Part shown: one piece after another, positions 31,865 to 43,559 of the stretch
Layout: each line of letters starts with the position of its first letter
Numbering within the stretch: the stretch's first letter is position 1
From: Callosobruchus maculatus
Taxonomy: Eukaryota; Arthropoda; Insecta; Coleoptera; Chrysomelidae
NCBI GenBank assembly: GCA_951848785.1
Contig: CATOUR010000205.1
Coordinates: forward strand, 1,550,001 to 1,614,000
DNA: 64,000 nucleotides
Reading direction: 5' to 3'
The notes under the pieces: generated by a model
The model's database searches: none
The model's input: the letters and a program-made list of their open reading frames with translations, nothing else
Told to the model about the DNA's origin: nothing
Program-made: the position numbers and the translations under genes

Positions 31865-32889
31865 TAATTGATACCGTGATATAAAAAAGTTACATCATTT
31901 TAAATAGGCTTACTTACGTCGATACTTAAGGGTCCTTTAATACTTCAAAGTCCCTTAAGTAAGGATTTGTGTTTCGACAGCTACTTAATGGTCCCTTACG
32001 TAAGGCTCCCTTGAGTAATACTCAAGTAACGGAATGTCAACATGACAGTCAAGGCGATTTTGTAAGTTAATTTTGAAGTACGGTGTTGTAAGTTTCTGTC
32101 ACATCCGGAAAAGTGTCCGGCACAAAACAAAAAAGATAACAGAAAACATCAAAATGCGTAGGCATAGGCATAACAGATTGACTTAATTTGAAATATGACA
32201 ACGTCGCCAAATGAATCCCGCCATCTCATAGATGTTGTCTAGGAAGCAGATACACAAGTAAAGCCACACTTGTGGGTCCCAGGGAACCTTAAGTATTACA
32301 CGAGACACGACTATGAATACGGTCATTAGTGTATAATAAGTGGCGCCCTCTACAAGTGGCATCCCAACTAAGAACGAATTTGAATTTTTTGCCTCAAAAA
32401 AAAACCGCCGTTACTTCATCCTGTTGATGAATTATTAAGCAAAAACGAAATGATAATTACAACTTTGACACCCTGTATTTGAGTTATTATGAACTTTTGC
32501 ATTGAGGTTCGTTTGGTTGAATTTCAATATTTTTACCCGAATAATACTTAATTTGTGCTGTTTACCATTCATTACGCCTTTTATATACCAACGCTAGCAA
32601 ATTCCCGTCAATTTCTCAGGAGTCGCCGAACAGGTAACATCTTATTATGTCATACATTTTGTTGGCTCAACGTCAGGCAGCGAAGTGCGCTGTTCCAACG
32701 CTGCGGAGTCTATAAGTGCCGGCCGAATAGCCCAAGAATGACTAGTTCATCGGAGCATGGTCGCGAAAACGGTACACAATACACCAAATCACTATATTGT
32801 CTCATTTGGTATCATACGACTTTACCTACCGGTTGATCGTAGTCTCATGAAACTGTTAACTGTTAAGCTTATTTATTTTTGCGTTACAG

Positions 32890-33167
32890 ATGGGCGACTA
32901 TTTCCGCGGTATGTTGATAGAAACCTTAGAAGATTTAGGAAAGTGCCAGAATCCAGAAGCAAGAATAACCAGTTTACAGTTAGAAATGGAAGCTTTAAAA
33001 CACAAGCATAATCTAGAGTTATCAGAGATGCGGAATAACATTTGTACAATATTGAAAGATATTCAAAAGAGTCTTGCGGAAGATCGAGACAGGATCATCG
33101 ATGAAACCAGGGCCGCTTGTGAAGCTGAGACAATCAAGAGGGTGGAGCTGGCTAAATCAAAACAATG
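32890..33167 (+). CDS. Zmynd8: Zmynd8, internal exon 4 of 7 seen (coiled coil before MYND)
   Basis: Acceptor TGCGTTACAG ends at 32889; donor TG|GTAATA starts at 33168. There are 92 codons plus TG, the first two bases of a Trp codon completed by the next exon. The text is MGDYFRGMLIETLEDLGKCQ, then ITSLQLEMEALKHKHNLELS, EMRNNICTILKDIQKSLAED and RDRIIDETRAACEAETIKRV, ending ELAKSKQW. This is the heptad-rich helix directly before the MYND finger in ZMYND8, whose E(M/L)R..L...R.R...E....E.E..KKQW signature is recognisable. In the family this coiled coil mediates assembly and interaction with partners such as Drebrin and repressor complexes. Confidence 0.9.
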
Positions 33168-33429
33168 GTAATATAATACTGTTATATGTATAATTACTAA
33201 TGTATAAAGTAAGCACAGGGTTAACTTCCCCAGACCTAGTACTGTGCCAAATTAATGGCTTAGTCTGGCTTCGCTTTTGACAGGCCTACCATTAGATCTA
33301 ATAATTTCTTTCTGACTTACATTCATTGAACCGGAGAGTCTTGAGATTTAAGTCGTACCTATTTTTTTTTCCATTCATAGCATCTTGTCGTCCAGTCTGT
33401 GCTCACAACGGACAAGTAAACTGTTGTTT

Positions 33430-33830
33430 TAAGCATATTTTTTAATGATAAGATCAATTATATTAAAATTAAGTGACAGTCCATTGAGCTGCGTGGACCA
33501 AAGCAAAGACCTTTGTGTTCTAATAATCTCGAATTTTGATTTTTCGGCTCATATAAACAACATAATCAACATGACATTACACATTCTTGGCTTTATGAAA
33601 CGCAGCACTAGGTGCTTCTCGACCATTGACGCCATTAGAACTTAAAATTTATTCTTGTCAGGTTACACCTAGAGTATGTGTATGGTGTCCTAATTATGCA
33701 TGTCATATCCATCTGATTCAGAGAAAATTCTGCAGATATATTGACCTCAACTTTTACAATAACAATTATGCACATCATTACAACTACACTTCGCAACTCT
33801 CTCTTGGAGAAGAAAGCAGAGATACCTAGT
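33430..33830 (+). pseudogene. Non-LTR reverse transcriptase C-terminal fragment
   Basis: Reads SKDLCVLIISNFDFSAHINN, then ILGFMKRSTRCFS, then after a frame change LKIYSCQVTPRV and YACHIHLIQRKFCRYI. This matches the post-catalytic region of Jockey/CR1-like elements (KDLGV..D..L.F..HI..I......LGFI.R, then I...QRKF.RYI). Interrupted by a shift. Confidence 0.65.
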
Positions 33831-34989
33831 ACTTATTCGTAAAATTATAAACTCTGGTATTGATTGTTAACTCCATAATTGGTTTACGATTTCCATTTTG
33901 AAACACACGTGCTACACAAACTTATCATCAACAGTTTCATAGACTAACCATGCTTATCAGTCTTTCATACCCTCAGACTGTGCAATGATTAGATTAGATT
34001 TCTTTGTACCTTGCAAATAATTTGTCCAGACAGTGAAAGGCCTAACTGTATAAGACAAACATAATTTTTTTCCTCATTTTTTCCTATATTCTAAAATTGT
34101 TAATGATTCAATAATTGAATGATTAACAATTTAGATAATGATTATCTTTGACATTGTTGAACATTGTAGGTATATAGCTTGCCTTTTTAATTTTAATATT
34201 TTTATTATTATTTTGAGTATGTTATAATATTTTTTGAACTTGTTATTGCTCTGTTATATTAGGTAAGTGGTCTTGACCCGTTAATAAATAAATAATGTTT
34301 TTATAATCTAGCAATAATAAACAAGTTAATCACAAGCGAATGTCCAAACTCTGTACAATCAGGACCATGTAGGACGTAGTCCTAGCCGCCATCTTAGGCG
34401 CTCAATGTGGAGAGAAAGTGAAGTATTCGATCCATATTCACTGAAGGGACGGTATTTTATGCCACTTAAAGAGGGAATCCTCGCATCTGCCATGTTTTTT
34501 CATGTATCTTTAATATTCATTGTTAGATCCCGAGTGGGATGCGGTATTAACTCATTTTGCGGTTGTAGTTTTTGTGTCACATTATTTACTCATAAGACAG
34601 ACAACAATTGCAACACATTGTGTTCTCTAAGATTAGAAGCGACTCAGGAAAGTAGTTCACAAAAAAAAATTGTCTCGAGGCATACTGTTCAGGACGTTCG
34701 TTCACGAGAGTTGTTGATAGATGAAATTACTTTTTTTGAGTTTTGAAAAGTTCAATCACATAGGTCGCTACCCTCAAAAATGCAATCTTCTTATCGACCA
34801 TTTCAGAAAGTTATTAACGATTTAACAAATTTTAACAATAGCATGACAGATTTTGTACTTAAAGGTACAATAAACATATTTTAACAATAGATACCAAAAT
34901 AGATAATGTTTAAAAATATTCTTTGGAATGTGTAGTTTATATTATTGCCTCAAAAAATAGGGTTAACAACCGTTTGAATTAGTTATTGA

Positions 34990-35515
34990 TTATTTTAGTC
35001 ATTGTGGTTAAAACTGTTTCGGAAATTAAGAGACCGTATTGAAAACTACTTGGCCTGTTAAAAAGGCAGATCGAGTTCGCATAGATGCTTTTGAAATGTC
35101 GAAGTGGAGGAGAATGCTGAGAGTGCCTTGCACCGCCCATCGAACTAACGTTTCCATACTGGATCAGCTCGGTAATCCAAAGAGTAATCCTCTATTGTGT
35201 CGACGAACATGCTTACATTCTTCGGACATATTCACAGAAGCGATAATATGGAGAAATTTGTAGTTCAGGGTCATGTCCCGAGTGAGCGGCGCCATGGCCG
35301 TTTCCCTACATGCTGGGTGGATATGACGAAACAGTCGCTGGATATGAGTATCAAAAGCGCCACTGAACTGACAGTAAATCGCGTACGACGGTGAGCCACA
35401 GTTTTCAAAGCTATTGATGATATTCATGTCGGCAATACGCTTGCTCCGACTTAATGCATTTTACGAGTTCAGAACATGTCTGTTAAGACATTTTAACTAT
35501 GATGATGATTGAAAA
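34990..35515 (+). pseudogene. RTE/craniifer-like LINE 3' end
   Basis: Frames give WPVKKADRVRIDAFEMSKWR, RRMLRVPCTAHRTNVSILDQ, FFGHIHRSDNMEKFVVQGHV, RRHGRFPTCWVDMTKQSL and ATELTVNRVRR. This is the signature C-terminus of RTE/craniifer-type reverse transcriptases (W...K....RI.AFEMW.WRRMLR..W..HRTN..IL..L). It ends with an ATGATGATGATT tail at 35500-35513, typical of RTE 3' microsatellites. Confidence 0.75.
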
Positions 35516-35944
35516 CTGGCAAAAGCGCGCAAAAAAACCCAAAACCTTCTATCTCTTCACAAACAGCCCTAGTGACAGTGACGTAAGTGCGCAGTGTTCG
35601 TCGGTTAGGTTAGGTTGCTTTGTTAATTATCCTTTGTGTGTTATCTTTTGAATTGTCGTCTAACACTTCAATGATGGAAATTGCGCTGTAGACAAATTGA
35701 TTGAATAATTACAATGGAGTCAAAATAATGACTAATTTACATTATCTAATATTTCAGAACAAAGACCTTATAAATAAGTGCAAGATTCTTATTATACTTT
35801 GCAACGCTTTTAGAGTCCCGAATAAATTTCATAGAAAGTTAGGACTCATTTGACTCTTGCGTATGTGTGTGACTTAGTCAAAATATTTTTTTCCAAACGT
35901 TGTTGTTTCATAATGGCCACAGAGGTGGCTAGTAATGTTTAGAC

Positions 35945-36440
35945 TTTCATGTCAATGAAGCGCGATGGTATTCTTATACTAGTTTTGGCCAAGCCGAAAG
36001 GATTACCAGTCGAAACTGAAACTGCTACAGGTACTAAGACCTCTGGCCAGGGTAGGGTGGTTCTGTCTCTCACTGGACAGAAGCCGGCCAAGGTTAATTG
36101 CTTGCTATCCGGCCGTAACACCTTTAAACGTCACTTGTATGTGAGGGGGTGGCAAGTGATCCGACGTGTACACGCTGTGGCGAGGAGGAAGTCCTCGGCA
36201 CACATTCTACGTCGCTCTAAAGCTCTTGGGTATCATAGGCAGACTATACTCGGTTCAAGGGTTTTTGAACCTGAGGGTATAAGATGGGCAGGACCCATCC
36301 TTACCCTTGCGATGAGGGTTGGACTTGGGAACTAGGATAACGAGAGGTGCACAAGGGCCCGTTTGTAGGCCTATGCACTGGTGGTTCTGGTCACCAGAAA
36401 GCCTCTCTCCCTCTTTCATTCATTCATTCAAGACCTAAAA
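35945..36440 (+). pseudogene. Non-LTR retrotransposon 3' end with CCHC tail
   Basis: A frame from 35949 reads SLTGQKPAKVNCLLSGRNTF, RHLYVRGW. Another frame gives ASDPTCTRCGEEE, a zinc-knuckle-like C-x2-C, and then AHILRRSKALGYHRQTILGS and EGIRWAGPILTLAMRVGLGN. This resembles the RNase H end plus zinc finger of R1/LOA/I-like LINEs. The 3' UTR ends with (CATT)n near 36415-36430, a normal LINE tail. The 128-codon ORF is open but frame-shifted relative to the family. Confidence 0.6.
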
Positions 36441-36545
36441 GTTATATCTAGTAAGCTTTTGCTCCTATGATTGTTATTTGTTGACTAATTTAAACGCGTT
36501 GAATCAAAGATACAACTAAATAGCTTTCAGATATTACTTTACTAA

Positions 36546-36999
36546 GGTCCAGTTTCACAATAGGCAGTTAACTAGGGGTTAAAAGAAAACTAGTGGTTGG
36601 CGAACACTTTGCGTTTCATAATCGGCGGTTTACGTCTAAACTTCTTGATAGAAAGATAAAGTGTGGGTACCTCTGACGTTTTTTGTGGTGAACCGATGAC
36701 AAGCTTGCTTTGGAGGTTGTAAAGACATGCATTTTGACATTGACGTCTAAGACGTTACAGTCTGTTCTGACACAAGTCAAAAATATGAATACAAAGATTA
36801 GGTTTATTTATCAAAGTGTTGTATTCACAGAACACAATTATGGCAGTGCTCTGAGACTCATCCGTGCTGCCAACTTGAAGATAAATAAACATAACCACTG
36901 GTTTTCTTTCTGAAACGGAGTGATGCGATAACTACTGGTTAACTTCCATCTGTCGGTTGAGTGACTATCAGAGGTTACCAATGATTGTGAAACTGGACC
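36546..36999. mobile_element. MITE family G, copy 2 (69 bp before the MYND exon)
   Basis: GGTCCAGTTTCACAATAGGC at the left and GATTGTGAAACTGGACC at the right, flanked by TAA (36543-36545 and 37000-37002). Same family as 14522, 38802 and 41016, in the opposite orientation to them. It ends 69 bp upstream of exon 37069, so it lies at the branch-point/acceptor region of that intron. Confidence 0.85.
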
Positions 37000-37068
37000 T
37001 AAATATTTTTCTAGTAACAATGAAAATTATTTTACAATGAGCATTTTAACAACGTTACGTAATTACAG

Positions 37069-37336
37069 GTGCGCAAACTGTTCGAAAGAAGCCCAATTCT
37101 ACTGTTGCTGGAACACCTCCTACTGCGACTACCCTTGCCAACAGAAGCACTGGCCACAGCACATGGGCAAATGCACGCAGAACATCGAGAAGGGAGGCGG
37201 AGCGCCCGTAGGCGGTGCCTCGTCCGTGGGCGGTGCCGCGACGGCGGGTCCGCCCACCGCCCCGCCTCAAAGACCGCCCGGGCAGCAGCTCATCTTGCGA
37301 CCCTCCGCCGCCAAGTCTGGCGCACCGGGAGTCGGG
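37069..37336 (+). CDS. Zmynd8: Zmynd8, internal exon 5 of 7 seen (MYND zinc finger)
   Basis: Acceptor GTAATTACAG ends at 37068. The first G completes the Trp codon, so the protein reads QW then CANCSKEAQFYCCWNTSYCD, YPCQQKHWPQHMGKC. These are the eight zinc ligands of a MYND finger (C-x2-C, C-x2-5-C, Y-C-x3-C, H...C), and the CCWNTSYCDYPCQ core is diagnostic of ZMYND8. In the family the MYND domain binds proline-rich motifs of co-repressors and NuRD-associated partners in the nucleus. A Gly/Ala/Pro-rich tail follows (GGAPVGGASSVGGAATAGPP, ILRPSAAKSG), then donor GGG|GTGAGT at 37337 in phase 0. Confidence 0.95.
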
Positions 37337-37541
37337 GTGAGTTTTTACGTGGTGCGCTGCGGGTCGGTGCAGCAGTGAAAGTCATGTGCATGCTGTTAGG
37401 GGTTACGGGTTAGGAATGATTTCGAAGGAGGCGGTTCGCTGACAAGGAAATACCGCGAGTAGTTTTGGTCTGAGGTCAATTTTTCCAGGCGGTTTGTCTG
37501 ACGAAAGCTAAGCTCGGAGTATTTTTACACGTTAAGGTATA

Positions 37542-39636
37542 CACGATTGGCAATCAAGGATCTGGAATGTCGATATACAGCTATACAGATAGCTGAAAAG
37601 ATAGCTCAGCCTTTAACAGGTTACTAGTACTACGTTCCAAAATCCCATCTATCGAGTGAGCAGATGAATTTTTGAGGATAGTCACGTGATTCCAGATGTT
37701 AGGGAGGTTGGAATATTTATGAAACGGCAAAGGTCTTTTTTTGACAATTTTGACATACTACATAACCTGTGCTATTTTTTCAGGGTCAGAGTGAGTGAGT
37801 AGTTTCAGTCACAGTTGTTACCATCTGAGCCCTGAGGCTGTTTTGCTTTTGTGAAAATATTTTGTGGTGAAACTGAAAGGACATTCAAATGGATTCAAAT
37901 ATTGAAAATATAAGAATGGATGAGCATTGCATCATTATAAGTACATCATGAAAACTGCATAGAGCTGCTAGCAGTTCTCTATAACAATAAAATTCCTTTC
38001 TCATGAAGTACCCACCTTCATTTACAACTAAAACTTTCGTCAGTTTCGGTAATAATTTGATTATTTTCATCCAAAACATATTGAACTCCGTTTTCCATTG
38101 TATTTACTTCCAGACCATAGATTAAAATAAAGGGACAGCCTACAAATAAAGCAGAAGAGGCTATGTCAAGTTGTTAGCTGTCAAATGAAAAATATCTCTT
38201 GACAGTCTTGACACAAAGGTCGCTAAAATCTCAATTTGATTTCCGAGCAAAACGATGACATCCATGGCCTCGGGAATGCAATAACGGAACACAGATTTTT
38301 GTTGACAGTTTGATGTTGAGTGAATACTGAAACGCTACAGAGCAAATCGAGGTCTTTGATGGGATATTGAAACGTAGTATTGGTAGGGTTTTGTAGACCA
38401 TGCGCTCGCATGTTTGCTAGGTGTGTGCCAATATTAGAACCGAGTTGGCGACTTTTGGCTATTTCTACCTTCCATTTATTTTCGAAAACGCCCTAATGTC
38501 TCAAAATAAAAATTATTGGAAATGCTAGAGTTGATTCGCAGTTTAAAAGTTTTGAAATAAATTGATCTCACTGTTTGTTTGAATTCCAATCGGATAGCAA
38601 TGTTTATTTATTAGTATTTTCAACTGTACACTCATTGCCATCAATACCTTCGTGGCCTGGTACCCAACTGAGATGTACAGCGTTTCGTGAACTAATGAGC
38701 TGAGAGTGTTAGAACAGTCATAAACCAGGTTTTATGTAATCTTCCCACAGTCTAGAACTTTTAAGCGGCCTGGGAGTCCGAGAGGATCACAATAGCGCTT
38801 AGGCCCAGTTTCACAATCATTGATAACCCCTGGTAGTCACTTAACCGGCAGATGGAAGTTAACCAGTAGTTATCGGATTGCTCTGTTTCGGAAAGAAAAC
38901 TAGTGGTTAAGCTTATTTATCTTCAAGTTGGCACGAATGGGTCTCAGAGCACTGCCATAATTGTGTTCTGTGAATACAACCTAACCCTTTGACAAATAAA
39001 TATAACCTTTGTATTCATATTTTTGACTTGTGTCACAACAGACTATAATCAAAATCCATCGACGACTTAGAAGTCAATGTGAAAATGCATGTTTTTATAA
39101 CCTCCAAAGTAAGCTTACATTTCATCTGTTGACCACAACAAACGTCACAGATAACCCATACTTTATCCTTGGGTTAGCTTAACTACTGGATAACCGGAGC
39201 TTTTGACGTAAACCGCCGATTATGAAACGCAAAGTGTTCGCTAGCCACTAGTTTTCTTTTAACCTCTAGTTAACCGCCGATTATGAAACTGGGCCTTATT
39301 TTCTACAATAAATAATGACCTTGCCCACAGGCTAATGATAGGATAATTTCAGTTCCAGCTCAGTCACCATTTCTGCCAATTTTCATTCATGCATGCCAAA
39401 GATTGGCCAAGTCTGACTATTTTCATACCAAAGGTTGGCTACAAACATACTAATAACCTAGCAACGTGCTATACTCAATCCATCGAAACTGTTTTCTTAC
39501 TGCGCCGGGTAGTGAAAGTTGTGGGAATGTAGGATATACCGGGGGTTAGGTGTCTCTTTTTAACTGATGGCTTTGCCCGTATCTACCTTCTCTCTTTGTT
39601 GCATTAGAGATTTCGCAACCCGGATTGCCAATCGTG
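37542..39636. mobile_element. Possible TA-flanked element with short TIRs (CACGATTGGCAATC)
   Basis: CACGATTGGCAATC at 37542 and its exact inverse ending at 39636, each flanked by TA. It contains family G copy 3. The interior has no transposase frame and includes only AT-rich sequence. Short perfect TIRs with TA suggest a mariner-type element, but 14 bp across 2 kb is modest evidence. Confidence 0.4.
38802..39295. mobile_element. MITE family G, copy 3
   Basis: GGCCCAGTTTCACAATCATT and the inverse GATTATGAAACTGGGCC, flanked by TTA (38799-38801 and 39296-39298). It shares GATAACCCATACTTTATCCTTG and GACGTAAACCGCCGATTATG blocks with copy 4. Confidence 0.9.
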
Positions 39637-39649
39637 TATAGCTCCGCCT

Positions 39650-41010
39650 CCACTCTTTTTTTAGCACTTGATCTACAATTGCCCCTAAGGGAATGATGAA
39701 ATACAACAAAAAATAGGTTCACTAAAAACTATAGTCCGTTGTCAAAATACTGTGTTCATTTAATTAAATCATTATCTCCAGTTTTTCATGTTTGTATGTC
39801 ACAGTTGCAGTGCCTGTATTCATATACAAAATGTTACAAAAGAAACGCCACACTGTCAGAGCCAAATATAATTAAATTCATATAGATTGATAATATTCAT
39901 GCAGTGTTTCAAAGATGAAGTATTAATTTTGAGACTTGCGTCTTGTTGATTATTGTTGCTTGAAAATTATCATTTCTTTGTCAGGAAACTTGCTTCTTTT
40001 TGTGGTCGGGTTAGTTTATTATTTTCTTGATTGTAATCTTTATTTTTTGTTTTAAGTAAGTGTAATGTATATTGTGTATCAATAAACTTATATTTTAGTT
40101 GTTAGTAGTTTATGCATTATTATTTGTAGATGTATGAGGTTGAGTGATGAGAAATTAAAACACTTACATAAATCATATTATTGGGTTCAAATCAATATTA
40201 TATATATATTAAATGTAGCCATAATGTAGTTGTTCTACAAAGATGTATCACAAAATAACCAGACTGGTGGCAGTATTACAATGAAATATTTATTTAAAGA
40301 TATTCAGCTATCCCTCAAAGTACTCTCGATTGAGTTCAATACACTTCCCATTCAGTTGAAACTATCCCATTTTTTTATATCTGTTTAGTATACCCATCAA
40401 AGGATTGTTGAGCTCTAAATTCTACTCAACCCTTAGACGTGTCATTCTTTTTTGACGTCAGGAAACAAATTAAACTTTCACGAAGCAAGGTCAGGGTAGT
40501 AGAGGGTGAACCCCTAATTCTTCAATATTGTAATTGAAGTAATTTTATCTTTACTGTTATCCGAAGTACTTCAGACCAGTGTGATCGTAAATAGCTCCAC
40601 AAACATTTTTGACTTTCTGCGGTCTTTGGCTGCCTTTATGCTGCCATTGCATACTTTATACTTTCATAAAACCAACTTTCTCGACACGCTTAAACAGTTT
40701 ATTCAAAAACTGGATTTTTGTTCATCGGTCAAACTCCTGGAATCCATCTTGCTGCTACCTTCCAATAGTCTAAATCTTGGTGTAATTTTTTTAGTGAAAC
40801 CGTAAGACAAATGAACATTGACAGAAATTCATTTTTTGTCAATCCGGCGATTATTTTGTACCAAGTCGTCGATTTCTGAAATTTCTGTGTCAGTTCGCAC
40901 AGTTTGTAGTCGACCAGGACTAGGTAATTAACAACTTCCTGATGCATATTTGAGTTAGCTGGCCCATGAAAGTAACTTATCATGTCTACAAACGGACCAC
41001 TCTGACAAAC
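39650..41010. other. Intron stretch without recognised gene
   Basis: AT-rich intron; ORFs on either strand (for example 40581-40805 and 40729-41034) show no family pattern. No TIR pair with a convincing duplication was found. Confidence 0.5.
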
Positions 41011-41015
41011 ACTAA

Positions 41016-41485
41016 GGTCCAGCTTCACAATCATTGGTAACCCCTGGTAGTCACTTAACCGACAGATGGAAGTTAACCAGTAGTTATCGGATCACTGTGT
41101 TTCAGAAAGAAAACTAGTGGTTTAGCTTATTTATCTTCACTGCCATAATTGTGTTCTGTGAACCTAACCCTTTGATAAATAAACCTAACCTTTGTTTTTG
41201 TATTCATCTATTCATATTCTTGACTTGTGTCACAACAGACTGTAATCAAAATCCATCGACGTCTCAAACGTCAATGTCAAAATGCATGTTTTTATAACCT
41301 CCAAAGCAAGCTTATGTGTCTTCGGTTGACCACAACAGAGATAACCCATACTTTATCCTTGTGTTAACTTAACTACTGGATAACCAGAGCTTTTGACGTA
41401 AACCGCCGATTATGAAACGCAAAGTGTTCGCTAACCACTAGATTTCTTTTAACTTCTAGTTAACTACCGATTGTGAAACTGGGCC
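41016..41485. mobile_element. MITE family G, copy 4
   Basis: GGTCCAGCTTCACAATCATT and the inverse GATTGTGAAACTGGGCC, flanked by TAA (41013-41015 and 41486-41488). Closest to copy 3. Confidence 0.9.
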
Positions 41486-41630
41486 TAACAAGTTTATATG
41501 TTTACCATTCTAAGGAATGCTTGGGAGGATGTGCAAGGTGTCCAATAGGGCTGTGTTCTTGGCAGGTCACCTTAATTCCTATACGGAATTATATGTTTAC
41601 CTGCTTGGCAAATATTAGTTTTCAGGCTTA

Positions 41631-42101
41631 AGCTAAATTCAGATGCACACGACATCCGACGATACGACGGTACGAAACTGCTCCTATTGGTTGAAATATT
41701 CAAGATGGATTGGCGCCAAACTAAATGTCCGATGATTTTAACTTTTATACGACGGTCGGATAAGTTGAAAATATTTTAACTTTTTATCCGATGTCGTATG
41801 TAATTTGACAGGTGACAATCTCCATGAATTTGTATTCGGAAATGATTCAACGAGCGCAATACGTAAATTCAATGAATATTTTACTTTTATCCCTCTTGTG
41901 GATAAAAATGAAGAAAAGAGGAAGAACGCGAAGAATTTGGGTTCCAGACATTTTTAGAAATAGAAAGAACCAAGAAGCGTACCATAATCTGTTGCAGGAG
42001 ATGAAGCTAACTGACACAGAAAAATATTTTAATTATTTGCGAATGTCAAGTTTAAATATTTGCTTCAGTATGTCGGATGTCGTGTGCATCTGAATTTAGC
42101 T
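41631..42101 (+). mobile_element. Harbinger deletion derivative with transposase N-terminus
   Basis: AGCTAAATTCAGATGCACAC and its inverse form TIRs of about 32 bp, flanked by TTA (41628-41630 and 42102-42104). The interior codes for the N-terminal part of a PIF/Harbinger transposase (41824-42093). It is a complete short element that kept its 5' coding piece. Confidence 0.8.
41824..42093 (+). pseudogene. PIF/Harbinger transposase, N-terminal fragment
   Basis: From ATG 41824: MNLYSEMIQRAQYVNSMNIL, then KKRGRTRRIWVPDIFRNRKN, QEAYHNLLQEMKLTDTEKYF and NYLRMS, after which the frame runs into the TIR and stops. The pattern RR.WV.....R...GAY..L..E....D...(Y/F)..(Y/F).RMS is the conserved start of PIF/Harbinger (HARBI1-like) transposases. 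The DDE core is absent. The reading frame itself has no stop. Confidence 0.7.
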
Positions 42102-42208
42102 TTATTCAGCTAATAATATTAATTGTTTATCTGTAGTTTTAGCGTGCTTCGACTGAATCTCCGTTTGGGTGATATATGTGTACATTTTTTGTTTGTTGTG
42201 TGTTCCAG

Positions 42209-42274
42209 AGGTACGTTGCAAAACCAACTAAGGTTTATATGAACAAGGCACCAGTTCCTCAAAAGACCTTCAAG
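42209..42274 (+). CDS. Zmynd8: Zmynd8, candidate 66-bp exon 6 of 7 seen
   Basis: A strong acceptor (TTTGTTTGTTGTGTGTTCCAG, ending 42208) and consensus donor AAG|GTACGT at 42275 enclose exactly 22 codons: RYVAKPTKVYMNKAPVPQKT then FK. Both neighbouring exons join in phase 0, so including or skipping it keeps the frame; it may be a cassette exon. The first bases AG|GTACGT are themselves donor-like. The sequence is basic and not repeat-like. I cannot confirm conservation. Confidence 0.6.
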
Positions 42275-42507
42275 GTACGTAGAAATTATAATATATGCAT
42301 TTGTCCGTATTTTACACATGTTAGTGGAAACGATGCTCTAAAACAGTATAAGATGCTTCTAATCATAAATCTGTCGAACTGTTTAGGTATATGGTATATT
42401 CTTTTTAATAAAATATGTATAATTGATTAATTAAATCGACTCTGGAGAATCCCATGATGTATTTGCAAGGCTACAGAAATATTCGGCGCCTTGAGTTATT
42501 ATAAATA

Positions 42508-42926
42508 CAGGGTGTCCCACGACGACTAAGACAAGCAATATATCGGAACTGAGCGCTAGTAGCGAATTATAATTTTGGGCATGTAAATTGGAACAAATAT
42601 AGTATCCTTTCTTATTATTGTGTCACCCAATGAGGTATTTGTTTTTGATCACGTGACGTCCGGTTCAAAAATTTTAATGGGATACCCTGTATATTTGTGA
42701 CTTTTTTTGTTCCTTCCGATAAAACAATTCCAACAAACTAACACACTTTGGGTCTGAAGTGATTAGGTCAAGAGCTACAGGTACTTAAAAGATGGTACCA
42801 CTACCATTGATTATAACATGTACACCTACAGTTAAATTATTTTGGTAGTGTTTCATAACGGTAGTGGTACAGTCATTTAAGTACCTGTAGCTCTTGAATT
42901 AGAATTAATCGTTGTGGGACACCCTG
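42508..42926. mobile_element. Mariner-like MITE (CAGGGTGTCCCACGA)
   Basis: CAGGGTGTCCCACGACGA at the left and TCGTTGTGGGACACCCTG at the right, flanked by TA. The interior contains a further inverted block (AAGAGCTACAGGTACTTAAA and its inverse, about 42770-42895) and a stray GATACCCTGTATA end at 42682. No ORF. Confidence 0.75.
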
Positions 42927-42949
42927 TATATTTCATTTCACATCCAAGT

Positions 42950-43213
42950 TCATATTCTCAGAAATGCATCCATCACCTTGGTTATGTAAATTTGGTTGAA
43001 ATATTGGCGATTCCAATTACCGATGAGGGCGCTAGCGTTTGTAAACAAATATGGAGGATAGCAGGTATCCTGCACGCTGTGACACGCTTTTGGAGGAAAT
43101 GCGTGGCAATGAATGCTTTTATCATAGTCTTTTTTGGAGTGGCAACCATAAACACTACAGTTTGTACTAAACTTGCTAGCCTTTCTTGATTTGAATCCTG
43201 ATGTAGATGCCAT
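42950..43213 (-). pseudogene. THAP-domain N-terminus, remnant
   Basis: On the minus strand ATG near 43213 opens MASTSGFKSRKASKFSTNCS, then VYGCHSKKDYDKSIHCHAFP and PKACHSVQDT. CSVYGCHS followed about 15 residues later by HCHAFPPK matches the C-x4-C and H.FP start of a THAP domain. The C-x2-H pair is not seen; the frame degenerates afterwards. It is probably exon 1 of a THAP-bearing transposon or gene copy. A shifted frame overlaps it but is not protein-like. Confidence 0.55.
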
Positions 43214-43559
43214 ATTCTTGACAATAGCGTATGAAGAAAGTCCAAAGAAGTATTCTAACACACTATATACCAAGTAACAAAGCACAAACTCGAAAACACG
43301 ACTGAACGAAGAAATATAAACGGCATATAAACGGTTAATGGCATGTTAATTGTGTGCCCTCCGAAATTCGAGTACCTGCTTTGTCAGTGTAGATTTTTGC
43401 CACTAGAGGTCTCATCGATTTTTGGAATTGCCAATTGTGACTACACAATACAGACTACACAATACAGAACGATTTAAAGTAATACTCGTATGTATACATC
43501 AAAAAAGTATTGCCTTGGTTTCTGTAAAAGGTAAAGTAATGTTCAGTGAAAGCTAAAAG

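Noticed and set aside
34405..34746. 113-codon ORF with Cys-rich text
   Set aside because: No zinc-finger spacing, low-complexity end, and partial match to an old dispersed repeat; no splice support.
40581..41034. ORFs on both strands (74 and 101 codons)
   Set aside because: They overlap each other in antisense, carry no recognisable motif and run into MITE copy 4.
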